Shown one piece after another: positions 50,115 to 61,600 of a DNA stretch of 64,000 bases. Numbering within the stretch: the first letter of the stretch is position 1; each line of letters begins with the position of its first letter. The stretch comes from Lunularia cruciata (lineage: Eukaryota > Streptophyta > Marchantiopsida > Lunulariales > Lunulariaceae): NCBI GenBank assembly GCA_948567375.1, contig OX419756.1:27568552-27632551 (forward strand), given 5' to 3'. A program made the translations under genes and the position numbers. The notes below the pieces were generated by a model that searched no databases, was not told the origin of the DNA, and saw only the letters and a list, made by a program, of their open reading frames with translations.

Positions 50115-50359
50115 TGTTAGAAGTATAATGAAACGTTTTGTCAGATCATTGTTCATGCGAGACTACTGTTCACATGCTACTGTTCACATGCTACTGTTCA
50201 CATGTTACTATTCATGCATACTGTTCATATGAATTCCATGAGCTACACGAGTTACATAAGTAGTATGTTAGCACATCCTTCAGATCTTTGTATCTATATA
50301 ATCCCAGTTAGGGGTTCTTTCAGGGTTAATTGATTCATTCTACAACTCGTTTTCTCACA
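50115..50359 (+). repeat. 3' LTR of the copia element
   Basis: 245 bp, 28 bp longer than the 5' LTR because CTACTGTTCACATG is present three times (50163-50204) instead of once. It begins TGTTAG and ends CACA. A different start at 50103 (TGTTAATG, just after the polypurine tract) is possible, in which case the 5' copy has lost its first 12 bases. Confidence 0.9.
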
Positions 50360-51070
50360 ACAGGCCCTGAAGGAAAGATCATGGGTTTGTCAAGCTCTGT
50401 CGACCGTTGCTTCCGTTGAAGAGAAGCTACATACAGCTTAGCCGACGACTACTCCAAGCATCATATGGTATTCAAGTCAATTACACGTGTGTTGTGTAGA
50501 GGTAAGGTGCATTCTACTAAGTTCCTATATGCATAATCAAAATGACACGTTCAAAAGTGCTGAGTATGGGTCGCCATCTACTCTCATCTGCAAGGCCCCC
50601 ATGCTGTAAATATCTACAAGGATTCTCAAAGATTAACATGTCCACCAGCAACTTGACAACACAAGAAGGAAGGGTCCAAGTAAACAAATGTCGGGACAGG
50701 AAAAATGCGACGGCTAACGAATGAGGGCCAGTCATAAAGAAGCCAAACACGTTAAAAACTACTGCGTTGATGTGTGCTTTTCCCAGTTTTTGTATTCAAA
50801 TCTTCGCTGGATGACAGAAGAATGCTCCTTGAGAAGAGCATTAGCTGATGATGTGATTAGGTAAGCCCTGTGTGAGAGATGTAGGACTACACAAAGTGCA
50901 GATAGCAGACTGAAGGTAAAGATCTGCTAATTAAGGTTGGTTAGCTCAAAAAGACAACCCCAAAGATTAAGTATATGCAAGCCTACCACTGGCATGATTT
51001 ACTTCTCAAGCAACTTGATTCATATCCCCATCTGCACAGTTGAACACTAGATGGCTTAATGCCTCACAAA
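50360..51070. other. Spacer between the copia element and the TIC21-like gene
   Basis: About 0.7 kb, probably the 3' flank of the minus-strand TIC21-like gene. A short open frame at 50542-50724 has no recognisable motif. Confidence 0.45.
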
Positions 51071-54058
51071 TTATACAGCCTTGGGGAGCACGTTCTCCGG
51101 AGGAGGTTGAGATAGAGTTACAGATCGCAGAAGTTCCAAGGAGAATACAAGTCCCAAGAAGTGGGAAACCAGAGCGTTGGCAGAAGCCTGCACAGATGGA
51201 GGTGGACAAGTCAGCGATCGAATCGAACGATAAATTGCACACCACAACAGTATAAAACTGAGGAATACCAGCAACACACACGTTCGATGTAAACATGAAT
51301 TGAGGACCCATAGAAATGTCCGTTAAAGGAAGCCGCGATAAAGGCCACACAGGGGCTTGAAATATACAGACCTATTTGAGGTTTCGACAGCTCAAGTGAT
51401 ATACTGAGAGTAAATTCAAAAGTTATAGATGACGAAGAATGTGAAGCATGAGTATGACTCCCACTTGGAAGTCAAAGCAAATGTTCGTAATATAGAAAGT
51501 ATAAAGCGCGTTTACGGATCTGGTGCCACTGCCGAGTGCCCTTCTGGTTCAAATATTGCATGCGGTTTATGAGTCACCTGTGGGCTGAAAGGTAAGAGAT
51601 AAAATAAAGTGATCATTTCGTTATCGTAGAGCCTTCGTTTACAGCTCTTGAACATCATAAAAATTTGGTGCTTTACCTGACACTCGTACGAACCAGTAAT
51701 CAAGATCGCAATGTTCAAACTTCTCCAGAATCTTTTCTGTCATTTATAACCTCCTCTCACAGAAATCAGCTCTAGGTTTGTGACGGAGCCAACTTCTGGC
51801 CTCACAAAGCGATTGAATAACATATTTGAGTACTGGGAGCACAAGCCGGCCATAGAACGGGGATGCAGAACCCCCTTAGGGCTGAACCGGGCACATGAAT
51901 AATTTATGTATGCAAAAGAATTATCTCGGAGGGTTTCAGTCCAACAGCCAGTACGTATGTATTGTGGTTGCACAGGGCACTAGCATGCAGGAACCTGAAA
52001 ATCAGTAGCAGCAACATGTCGTCGAAAAGAGAGTGAAGGTCGACACTTGTCGGGCGCAAATTTAGATTGGCATCTTGTCATAATGTAGGCAACCAATTCA
52101 CCTCTAGCAATCTTATTTAACTATTACCATGATTACACGGGAGAACATCCTTTCTCTCCAACGAAGTGAAATGTGCCGCTCATACCTTGCTTGGTGCGCA
52201 ACATGCACTCTCAAACCACGAAATATTTATGTCCAAAAATATAAGACAAAGAAGGGGAGACTTAGCAAAAGTTTTGGATTACCTCACGCGATACGTTCTT
52301 TCTTTTGGTAGAAAACTATTGAGTCATGTTTTTAAGGGAGCGGCTGACGTATGTGCGCTGTCAGGCGAGAGCAAGCTACTCTTGTACCGACCATTACGAC
52401 TGAATATAGTGCAAAAATGTTGACCACGGTTTGGAGATGGATAAAAGAACACAACTTCATATGTAGGAAACAGACAGGACGAGAGTATGGCCACTTGATA
52501 AGTAAATCTAAACCCCACAAGCAAGAGAATAACGGACCAGAGAAGGTTATGGCAATTACCTGCACAACGAAAACGTCCAGTGCCAAGACAGGACTGTAGC
52601 CTTGACCCTGAAGAAAAGGCTGGGCAGATGAGGTCAGGGCTTTTGCCACAAGTACTCCAACTGTCGCTTGCATGCCGAGTAACGTTGCACCCATCCCTAG
52701 AAGGTTGATAACAATGCCATTCTTTAGGTTCTTCACTACTTGAGCTCGAGGAGGTGCCTGCATCAAGCAACTAGCGGTCAACCACTCGGATGTAGGTGTG
52801 GATTGTCAAGGCTTAAAAAGGCTTTTAAGTGATAAGCAATTTAAAAAGGAGTCATGTACATGTACTCCATGAACAAGATAGTCAATTCATAGGCCACATG
52901 GACTATCCTCCACAAATTAGGTTGATTGAAGGCTGTATTTGTGCGATTACCTTCGTAGGATCATCAATAGTTGCTCGCAGCCTTTGCGACAGTCGCATGT
53001 ATCCAAACGACCAGAAAACGGACAGAAAGGCAGCTACAATTCCAGCCGTGGTGAGGTACAGAGTAACAGGAGCGGTAGCTGCACCGGTTATGACAATTGA
53101 AAAGGCCAGAATAATTGCGGACACAACAGTGCACACAAGCTGGCCCCAAAAACCTAAACTTCCCAGACGTCTGAAATAACCTGCAGTTCGTTCCAGCCGC
53201 TTCGAAACCTGCACACGGTTCGCACTTGTCAACTCAGCGACAAAGAGAGGTTCTGTTTCTACGTACAATTGCCATACATGAGGTTTGTGTAACTTCCTTC
53301 CAAATTAAGCTCTGGCAACATTGAACACCAAATCAAACACTGAGCTAAAAATCCCACCTGAAGGTGAGAATATACTGCATGAAAAAAGTAATTTTCTGCT
53401 CAACGCGAAATTAGCTGCTGGAATGTAACACCAGAATTTATTTCAGTCTCAATCTCTTGAGAAAAATGCTCAAGCAAATTAAGTATGCCCCTTTACACTG
53501 GAGCAGTACGGATTAAAAGTTTCTCCAGGGTTTAACCGTCGAGCTAGAACAACTGTCTTATCTCACTACAGGAGAATGCTTCGAGTTAGGAACAGCATTA
53601 TCTGACAAGACGATGTTCGTCCTCACTGACGGTGAAATAAGTCCTCTCCAGCTCTAATGCGATATTTGTCCCGGAAGAGCAGGTGTTACCTGAGCCCGTT
53701 TATTGGCTTCGAGATGGTCATCGGTTTCGATTGCGGCTGTGTCGGAGTTGAAAGCCCCATATCTTGCACTAATTCCAGTTTTCTTCACATAATTGTGGCT
53801 TTCTTGCAGTCCAAAGGTCGATCTAAGAAACAATGAACTGCTGAACTCCGAGCGAAGGGGGATCTCATTTTTAAAGTTAGACATCGTCGCCCGGCATTGT
53901 GCCGAGCTCGGCCGTGAGGAAATCCATTGTATTCTCGACCGGCTGGTTCCGTTACTTTTACACCATAAATCAGCTGATGGAAAACACCTTGTCGTAATAC
54001 TCGATTGCATGCTAGCTTGACCTGCAACGAATTGCATGCTTGAAGACCTCAGTAACAA
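51071..54058 (-). CDS. TIC21: TIC21/PIC1-like plastid inner envelope protein
   Basis: TIC21 (CIA5, PIC1; DUF3611 family) is a plastid inner-envelope protein with a proposed role in protein import or iron transport. Four exons: 54058-53690, 53208-52951, 52757-52560 and 51187-51071, all phase 0 with GT..AG ends, giving 313 residues (Arabidopsis 296). Exon 1 encodes a Ser/Arg-rich, acid-poor N terminus typical of a plastid transit peptide. Exon 2 starts VSKRLERTAGYFRRLGSLGF and holds the first two membrane segments, with FSIVITG and FWSFGYMRLSQRL. Exon 3 has LGMGATLLGMQATVG and GYSPVLALDVFVVQ. Exon 4 has ASANALVSHFLGLVFSLELL and ends NVLPKAV. Four hydrophobic stretches fit the four-helix topology. 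The start at 54058 is the first ATG in frame and could be one of several; a later Met at 54037 is also possible. Intron 3 is about 1.4 kb. Confidence 0.95.
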
Positions 54059-54059
54059 A

Positions 54060-57000
54060 ACCTGCAGCTTGAATCGAATCCGGCCTTAAACCTTTTCCTC
54101 AGTTGCCTTCATTCACTGGCCACAAAGAACCCTGAGCCAGAGCAAACCCCGCCTTGCCGCAAAAAATGCCTCAATGAAGCCCCTTTCGTCTTAACTCTAA
54201 AGGACCCCGCGATGACTTCGATGTGTATCCTGTGTACCTTCCTCTTCTTGATCAAATCATGTGCATGCCATATGAAGAACTGATAACACTCATCCTGTGT
54301 GGACTCTGCCTTCTAAACAGATCCACCAAATTTGCTAGAGCTGTCTGTCCTCAATGCGGGTGACTACACGACTACGATTGCTGAACTTTTGATCGAGTTT
54401 CAGAGATCCCTGCGGTTGCCACGTCTCCAATCCACGTGTCGATTTGCTTAGGAAACGTTATACTACTGTCTGGCAGTAGGAGTTATTTTTGACCCTCGAT
54501 CACCTAGTTCGCCTACCAAGAATGAACAGGGACTAATGTTATGTGATGTTAAACTTTCATCCTTGCATAATCCTCACATAAGAAGCCACGGAGGATCACC
54601 TGCTAGTTTAAGCCAGTCGATGAGCTACACGTCAGCAAGCAACCCCCCGGTTCCACATTGCCGGGGACCACCACAGATCATCTACTATGACACCTTTTAC
54701 ACGACTTATGTTTGAAGGAACATACATGTCAGCAACTGAACCTCAGATGCACAGTGGCCTCGACTTGTCATGGATTTTAGGATGTAAATGACATTTTCAC
54801 CAAATTCGCTTCAACATTGAAAACGTGACATAATGAAGGAGGACGAAATGTTTGCATATGTGGATGTCTATGGGCGAAACTTATGAAGTAAACCTTTGAT
54901 TTACGTCGCAGGTTCCTTCCACCTTTTCGCTCATCAGGGTGCGCGATAGAGTTGTGAGTATCCATGTATTCGCATAAATATCATACATGCCGAAAAAATG
55001 GCATTAAATTGGTGTACTCATAAGTTTCCAAACTTTAGATGTAGAAAACACAGTTATATGTTGTATTTGATATAGGTTCATATGAATCATCTCTAGTTTC
55101 AGGTTGAATCTCTACGAAAGTGGCATTCAACATGTGCATAGTCTTTCAAAACAAAATAATCTCGAATAGTGAATATGATATGATAATATCATATCCAAAT
55201 GCAAAAATTTATTTCAGCTAAACATACTGGAAAATTTGGAGAAACAAAATAAATTTGTAGTTACTTCTCTAGATGCATGGAATTTTATTTCGATTGCATT
55301 TAGATAACTCCCGTCTAGCTTTAAAAGTATTTCTCACATATTTTAAATGCATAAATATATATATTTCAAACAGAATTTCGATCCAAGAGTGCTCCAGAGC
55401 AAAATGATTCCATCCTCTATTTCAGAAGGATATGATTGATATACTATTGCACTGTTAAAAATCATAGAATATTCTCTAGATAATGTGTGTTTAACAAAGC
55501 TTTTTGGATAGCCACCACTACAAGTAAGGAACGATATTAACGGTACACATACACCAAGTATGTCATGTATCATATACTACTATATCACTTGATATATGAA
55601 GTGGAAATACAATAATAATATAACCAATCAGAAAGTTATCGATCTTTATATTTATCTAAATCCTTGAAAAAATCAATTTTACTCCCTCATTTTATTCCTA
55701 AATATATAAGAGTCTTTGTTAATTCAAACTTTATGGTTTCATAGGCCCTCCATGACAAAACTTAAAACTATCCTGGAAAACATTTCTAGTGTGCGAAAAG
55801 GACTTAAGCATGATGGTTCTACAAAGGCAGTGCCCTCTATCTTATAAGGGTATGGTGCATACAAGTAAATCTTATCTCTTCTTTATGTCCAATACTTTAA
55901 AAATCTCCCATGAATCTTGTGTAGGTCTTTCATTTTGATTGAATATTGGACAATAATCCAACTAGGAAGCACAAACTGGAACCATTGCAGATAAAGTAAA
56001 ATCAATAGAATGGTAAACTAATAGTTATATTAATTATATATAACTAGGATTACGAATCATGAATTCAATTAAATATGAATGAATGAATAAATAAATGATA
56101 CGCTCGTTTCACTTATTGTTGCTTTAATAACAAAGATTTAACTTACATTCTGTCTCAACTAACATGCTAACTCTACATTGTATGTAATCAACTTCGTCAC
56201 GATTATAAATTCAAAGGAAAAAGTTGAATTTCGAAAACTAGTCAGCAAGCTTGTTAATTATTTTTGGTTTAAATTGTAAATATTTAAAAACAACTACGAC
56301 CAACGAATTCTTCACAGCATTTATCAGAGCATCAGACATAAATATATTGTCTAAATAAACCTGGAGTACGAATCTGTTTCAGCTTCTTCTCATTAGAAAT
56401 TAATGAAAATTAAAATTTCTATCTAACTAGATGTCTCAGATGTTTTACAAAAATGAGAACATAAATGACAATCCATCCACTGGATCATATATCGGAGTTA
56501 AGTTCGGTTAAATTGGAGTTGTAATCCCCACTGTAAGATGAACGACACTATTTATCATCGATTTCATCTTGTAAGAACTCTGCTCCAAATTGGCTTCGGA
56601 AGGTGAAGGTTTAAGGGCTTGGTTAAGGAATCTCGATCTGTTTCGTTTTGGGTGATATGTTCGGCTCAAAACCAAACCGATTTGCTGCCGAGACATATTA
56701 TTTTATCGTATTTATAAGAGTGTTTCCAACATAATGGTTCAGTTTTGGATGTAAAGAAACATTTCATGGAAATAAAACCAACTTCATTAAGGGGTTTCAT
56801 AAATAGTTTTATGAAGTTCTGTATAATTTCATATAGATAATTACGATGTGTTGACTAAATTGGTATGGAGTGCGGGCGGAAGGAAGAAAGAGTCACACTA
56901 TGGAGTTCTGGCCAAGTTCCTTATTATTAGCAAACTCCATAAGAGGTGGTTTGTAGAAAATAAAAGATATGGAGTTTTCAGTTGTCACATCATAATGCAA

Positions 57001-58603
57001 TAATTACATATTAGGGTTAATAAAGTGTCTGGTTTAGGGTGAATATGGTCTACGCCGGTTTGCCACGAGGTGTAATGTGCCCGGTTGCCACATGGTGTAA
57101 TGTGTTAATTTAGAATTATATGAGATTTTGCTCGTCGCTGCTGGTAGCCGCTTGATGATGCTTGTAACCATTGCTAGCCACTCGATAATGTGTTAATAAT
57201 ATTTTAATTTAGGATTAAATGGGATTTTGCTTGTTGCTGCCTATTGTTGCCCGTAGCCGCTCGAAGCTCAAAGCTTGTTGGCGCTTGTAGACGCTGGTTG
57301 CCGCTTGTTTCCATAGGTAGTCGCTTGATAGTGCAAGTTGATTTTGCATCCAAATGTGAGTCTACATTGCAATCAAGTTTTTGCTAAAAAAATTTTGCAC
57401 TTTTGGAGTAAAATTCATTGATTTACAATTAATTTCTTGGTTGCTATAAAATGATGCAAATCATTTTCCATAACTCGTGCTATCTCCCTCACCACACTAA
57501 TATATATGGATATGAACCAACACACCAACGCAAAACTACAAAACCCACTGGTTTAATTTACTGACAAGAGCATTTGCACAACATCCGCATTTGCAGATGG
57601 TGAATTTGAATTTGAATAGTTGAGAGCGGCATTTTGGATCCACCAAAGAATTTCATAAATCCCACTCTAAGAATCACCCACCAGAAAAACATGCAAACTC
57701 TCTCAAGAAGTCACATCATCTCTTTTGACAATCATTTATTTCAATATGGAAATCCTAAACATCCGTAGTATATCATCTGACTTTTATAAATGAATGCAGT
57801 ATAAAGTGTGATATACAATATAAAGTGTTCATTTATTAACATCTCATCTCCTTACTAAGTTCACTAAAAATAGTTATCATCTCTTTTGACAATCATTTAT
57901 TTCAATATGGAAATCCTAAACATCTTGTAGTATAGCATCTGACTTTTATAAATGAATGCAGTATAAAGTGTTCATTTATTAACATCTCATCTCCTTCCTA
58001 AGTTCACTAAAAATAGTTACGATAGTTTGTTATTTACCTTGTAGACACCTCATGATATATAATTAGTCTTGAGATCAAAACTATTTTTGAAACCCCCTAT
58101 TGTCCCGATATATAGTTAGTCTTGATATCAGGATTATCCAAAGTTCTATCCTAATTGATCACTACAACAATGGTGACACATGCTCATCTAAGATGTTAAA
58201 CAAGGTCCATATACTTCATCAAATGAAGATCAATGATAAGTTTGTGTCAAGATCTGCCAGGTGAAGGCGAGTTTTGAATTCACCAGTTCGCCTATCATTC
58301 AAATTGGTGCATTTTCCTGCAAGATCCGTAAAATTCGAATGTTGTGAGAAAGTGGAGCAGAGGGTGCTGGGCGGTGGATGTTAGAAAGCGACTGAGTGCG
58401 TCGAACAGTGTGCTCTGGTAGGAATGGAGGAAACGTAGATGTGGAAATGACAATCAGAAATGCCTGCAGCCGTGCTGTCGAGGGGAGCCGTCCGTGAGAT
58501 CGTTCGAGGAAGGACGGAGACGAGCAATGGACCGTGGAGAGAATGTGAAAAGGCAATACTGCTGGATTTCACGACGAATGGGATGAGAATTGAGTAAAGC
58601 GCG
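54060..58603. other. AT-rich intergenic region between TIC21-like and MLH3
   Basis: Divergent gene starts lie at both ends, so promoters of both should be here. From about 55000 to 58000 the sequence is very AT-rich with no supported gene. It contains a GC-richer imperfect repeat of GTAGCCGCTTG-type units (57050-57330) and a tandem duplication at 57715-58030. Confidence 0.4.
57715..58030. repeat. About 161-bp tandem duplication
   Basis: Copies start at 57715 and 57876 with ATCATCTCTTTTGACAATC and end in ACTAAAAATAGTTA. The first copy carries an extra segment around TGATATACAATATAAAGTG; otherwise they are almost the same. Confidence 0.92.
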
Positions 58604-61600
58604 ATGGAGCGGCTGCACTGTAAAGATCATGAGCCAAAGTGCGGATTAAAACGCCTCTCGGCTCCTGTTATTAGCCGCTTGCGGTCTAGCATTATCCTGA
58701 GTAGTGTTGAGCAAATTGCAGAAGAGCTTGTTTGCAACAGTATAGATGCAGGAGCGACTCAGGTGAATTACAGTGAAACTTTTACACGCTTCCCTGTTGA
58801 TTCTTGACTGGTATTTGAGTGTCTTCAAGTTTCCTGGGGGAGGTGATCTTCCTTTTTGAGTACCCAAAATTTTTAGATTAAAACAGCTCACAGTTCGAAC
58901 TCTACCAGGATTGGGAAAATACTTTTGACTCCTTTTGTGTCGTTTGTTCCAAAAATCAGATCCAGGTTGAAGTGGATGCTGAGACTTGCAACTTAAAAGT
59001 AGATGACAACGGTACTTTTTCCTCCTATCTTATAAACATGGGGCAGATTTATCAATCTGAAGAACCTCTTGGAACATTGATCAAAGTGGAATCCAGTATT
59101 TAAGACTTTTGTCATTAGACACAAAGATGTCTGAATCTGTTAGTCTGTTTGCTGCTTGTTTTAGCTCAGGGCGATCTGATTACAATGAGCGAGGTCTGCA
59201 GACATTCATGAAACTTGAAATTTAGCTCCGGAGATTCTAGACACCAGACACAAGGCGTCTGCCAAACTAGCATGTCTAAAGATACTGACTGGCATGTTTT
59301 ATCCTTTGTTACAATCTAACAGCTTGTTTTGCATGCTCTTTGCGTAGGTTGTGGTATCAGCCGGAATGACTTATCAATAGTCGGTGAGAGACACGGTAAG
59401 ATAGTCCGACCAATATTGACAAGTGCCAACTAATCGCGATGGCTAAGAGTTTCATCAAGTCTGTCACTATTTTCCACTCAAAAAGCCGTCTTGGCTCACA
59501 CTCCTTGCTTTTTGTGCATGCTGATGGATACTTATTAGTCTACGGGGGAGCACACGACATGACTGTCAACGCAAAGTATCTCTTACATTACTTTTGAAAC
59601 AGTGAGATAGCAAGTTATTGAAAGATCATAACAAACCATCAATCACACAAGCATAAGCAGCACAATTTGGAATTTGCCGAGCAAGTTGTTGACTGCAAGG
59701 CTCTATCAAATGTGTCATGGTTTTGCAGCCACTTCCAAGTTACAAAATCTGGTTGAACTTGAGACAGGAGTTAGAACTCTTGGTTTTCGTGGAGAAGCTC
59801 TGAGTTCGCTCTCTGACATTGCTCTTCTTGAGATAACATCAAGATGCCGCGAGACACCAAATACATATCGCAAAATTCTGAAGGTGTTCTTTGATACTTC
59901 TTCCTTCTGTCAGTTATTCCTTGAACACAAGAAGTCTAATTATTTTATACCACAATGATGCTCACAGTAAAAAATGCATGTGTTACAGGATGGCGCTACT
60001 GTTTCAATTGGCCTCTGCAGCCGGCAACGATCTCATGGAACAACGGGTCTTTTCTCTAATCTAGTATTCTCTTCTGCTGATGTGATTCTGCATTAGCTCA
60101 ACTCGTTGTAAAATGACTCTGTTGAGCTTTCCAGTGTCAAGTTGTGAGTCCTTTAAGTAGGTCGTAATTGTTCTTGGGCCTTTGTCAGTTCTCTTTCCTC
60201 TGCACATGGTGAAGCACGGCAGCACACGATAAAGACACATATTACAGACATGGAACAAGATAAATGGACCAAGAACACCAGTCGAAACTAAAAGCCTAGA
60301 AACTGTCACTGGTCCACTGGAATCCATCTCGACTCTTCACTGGACTTTTGGCATAATCCTGCGACCAACCCCTTCTCGCTTCCAGAGACAGATAGTTGGC
60401 ATCAGTGCCGGGGGAAGAATAACAATTCCTTCTCTTGCCAGACTTATGGATAAGGAAATACTAAAGAACGCACTAAAGAGCGACTGTACAAATGCTGAGC
60501 TGCATCCCTTTTGCTTACCATGGTAGTTGAGGAAATAGCTATTCTGCTTCAGCTATGAACTCACGGCAGTAGAAAATCTTCTCTCTGCTGCAGTGATTGT
60601 GAAGGATATTTTCTACAACCAGCCTGTACGAAGAAGGCTCTTAAATACCAGGTACTCACCAATATCAAAGAACCTTCAACTTGGGAGTTCTAGTAAATAG
60701 CGGAAATTGGTTGTGTAATGACATATTTATGGCACGGTGACGTTACTTCTCCAAATGGTCAGTTTAGATGATAATCTACATATGCTATTTCTCGTTCGTG
60801 AGAAGTTATATCCTCCAATAATCTTCGTACAGCAATCTCATACGTTTATCACATAGGTGTTGTCTCGGCTCTTCCATTTGTTGTACTGATCTTTGCACCT
60901 GCCAACAGTTTTCCTATTTGTTGGCAGGTGCAGGTGCATTTCCTTTCTATCTAGGCCATTTCTCCTTCTCCGTGTCTTACATTCCGATACTTGTAATACG
61001 AGTTCATGTTGGTCAGTCACAGGAAGATATTACAGTCGGTGAAGGAAAGGGTCTTGCGTTTTGTTCTTATGCACCCAAGAGTCTCCTTCAAGGTCACCGA
61101 TGTTTCAAGGTAAAAATCGACATTGGTCATTTTCAGGAAGTGAGATGTATGTTTATGCATTACATCTTGCATCTTGCATCTTACATCTTGCATTACATCT
61201 TGAAATTGAGTTTGTTTGCACTGGTCTACTTTATCACCAAAATAAAGTTCTTATGCAGGCAAGAAGTATCACTATATTCAAAGAGTACAACATCATGGAG
61301 CAGTACACTTGTTGATATTTTTGGAGAAGATCTGGTGGGTTCATTGAAAGAAATTGACTATGCTCAAGAAGATCTTAGAATCACTGGCTTCCTATCCGGA
61401 AATTTTGAGTGTCTTCCTTCGAAGGTCAGTTAATTGGCGCAGGAAATGCTCTTTCTGAAAGCTATAACAAACATGCTTCTTTTATCATAAGTTTGTCTTC
61501 TGTCTTAGCCAAGTGATATCCATTGTAGAAGACTCACCGAATGCGTAATATTTCTATCGCCTGTGTTGCAGAGTGTGCAGTTTCTATGTATCCTTTTAAG

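Larger units (their letters stand above)
47094..50359 (+). mobile_element. Ty1/copia retrotransposon, non-autonomous and internally rearranged
   Basis: Two LTRs (47094-47310 and 50115-50359) flank a copia internal region. The primer-binding site TGGTATCAAAGC follows the 5' LTR directly, matching initiator methionine tRNA. The gag and protease part is missing. A pre-integrase and integrase region is present (47520-48185) with the first Asp in YDVCGP, the second in RSDNGGEY and the Glu in GVTERKN, then a frameshift near 48185. The RT core is deleted: the pol frame passes from the module start (GTDSDKW, about 48830) straight to its end, GSLMWAM (about 48910). A repeated segment lies at 48879-49210 and an exact 307-bp duplication covers the RNase H end (49471-50084). 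RNase H motifs are DSDWGGD and STEAEYM. The polypurine tract AGAGGGGAT is at about 50094-50102. Five-bp flanks AGAGG and ACAGG differ at one base and may be the target duplication. It cannot move on its own. Confidence 0.95.
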
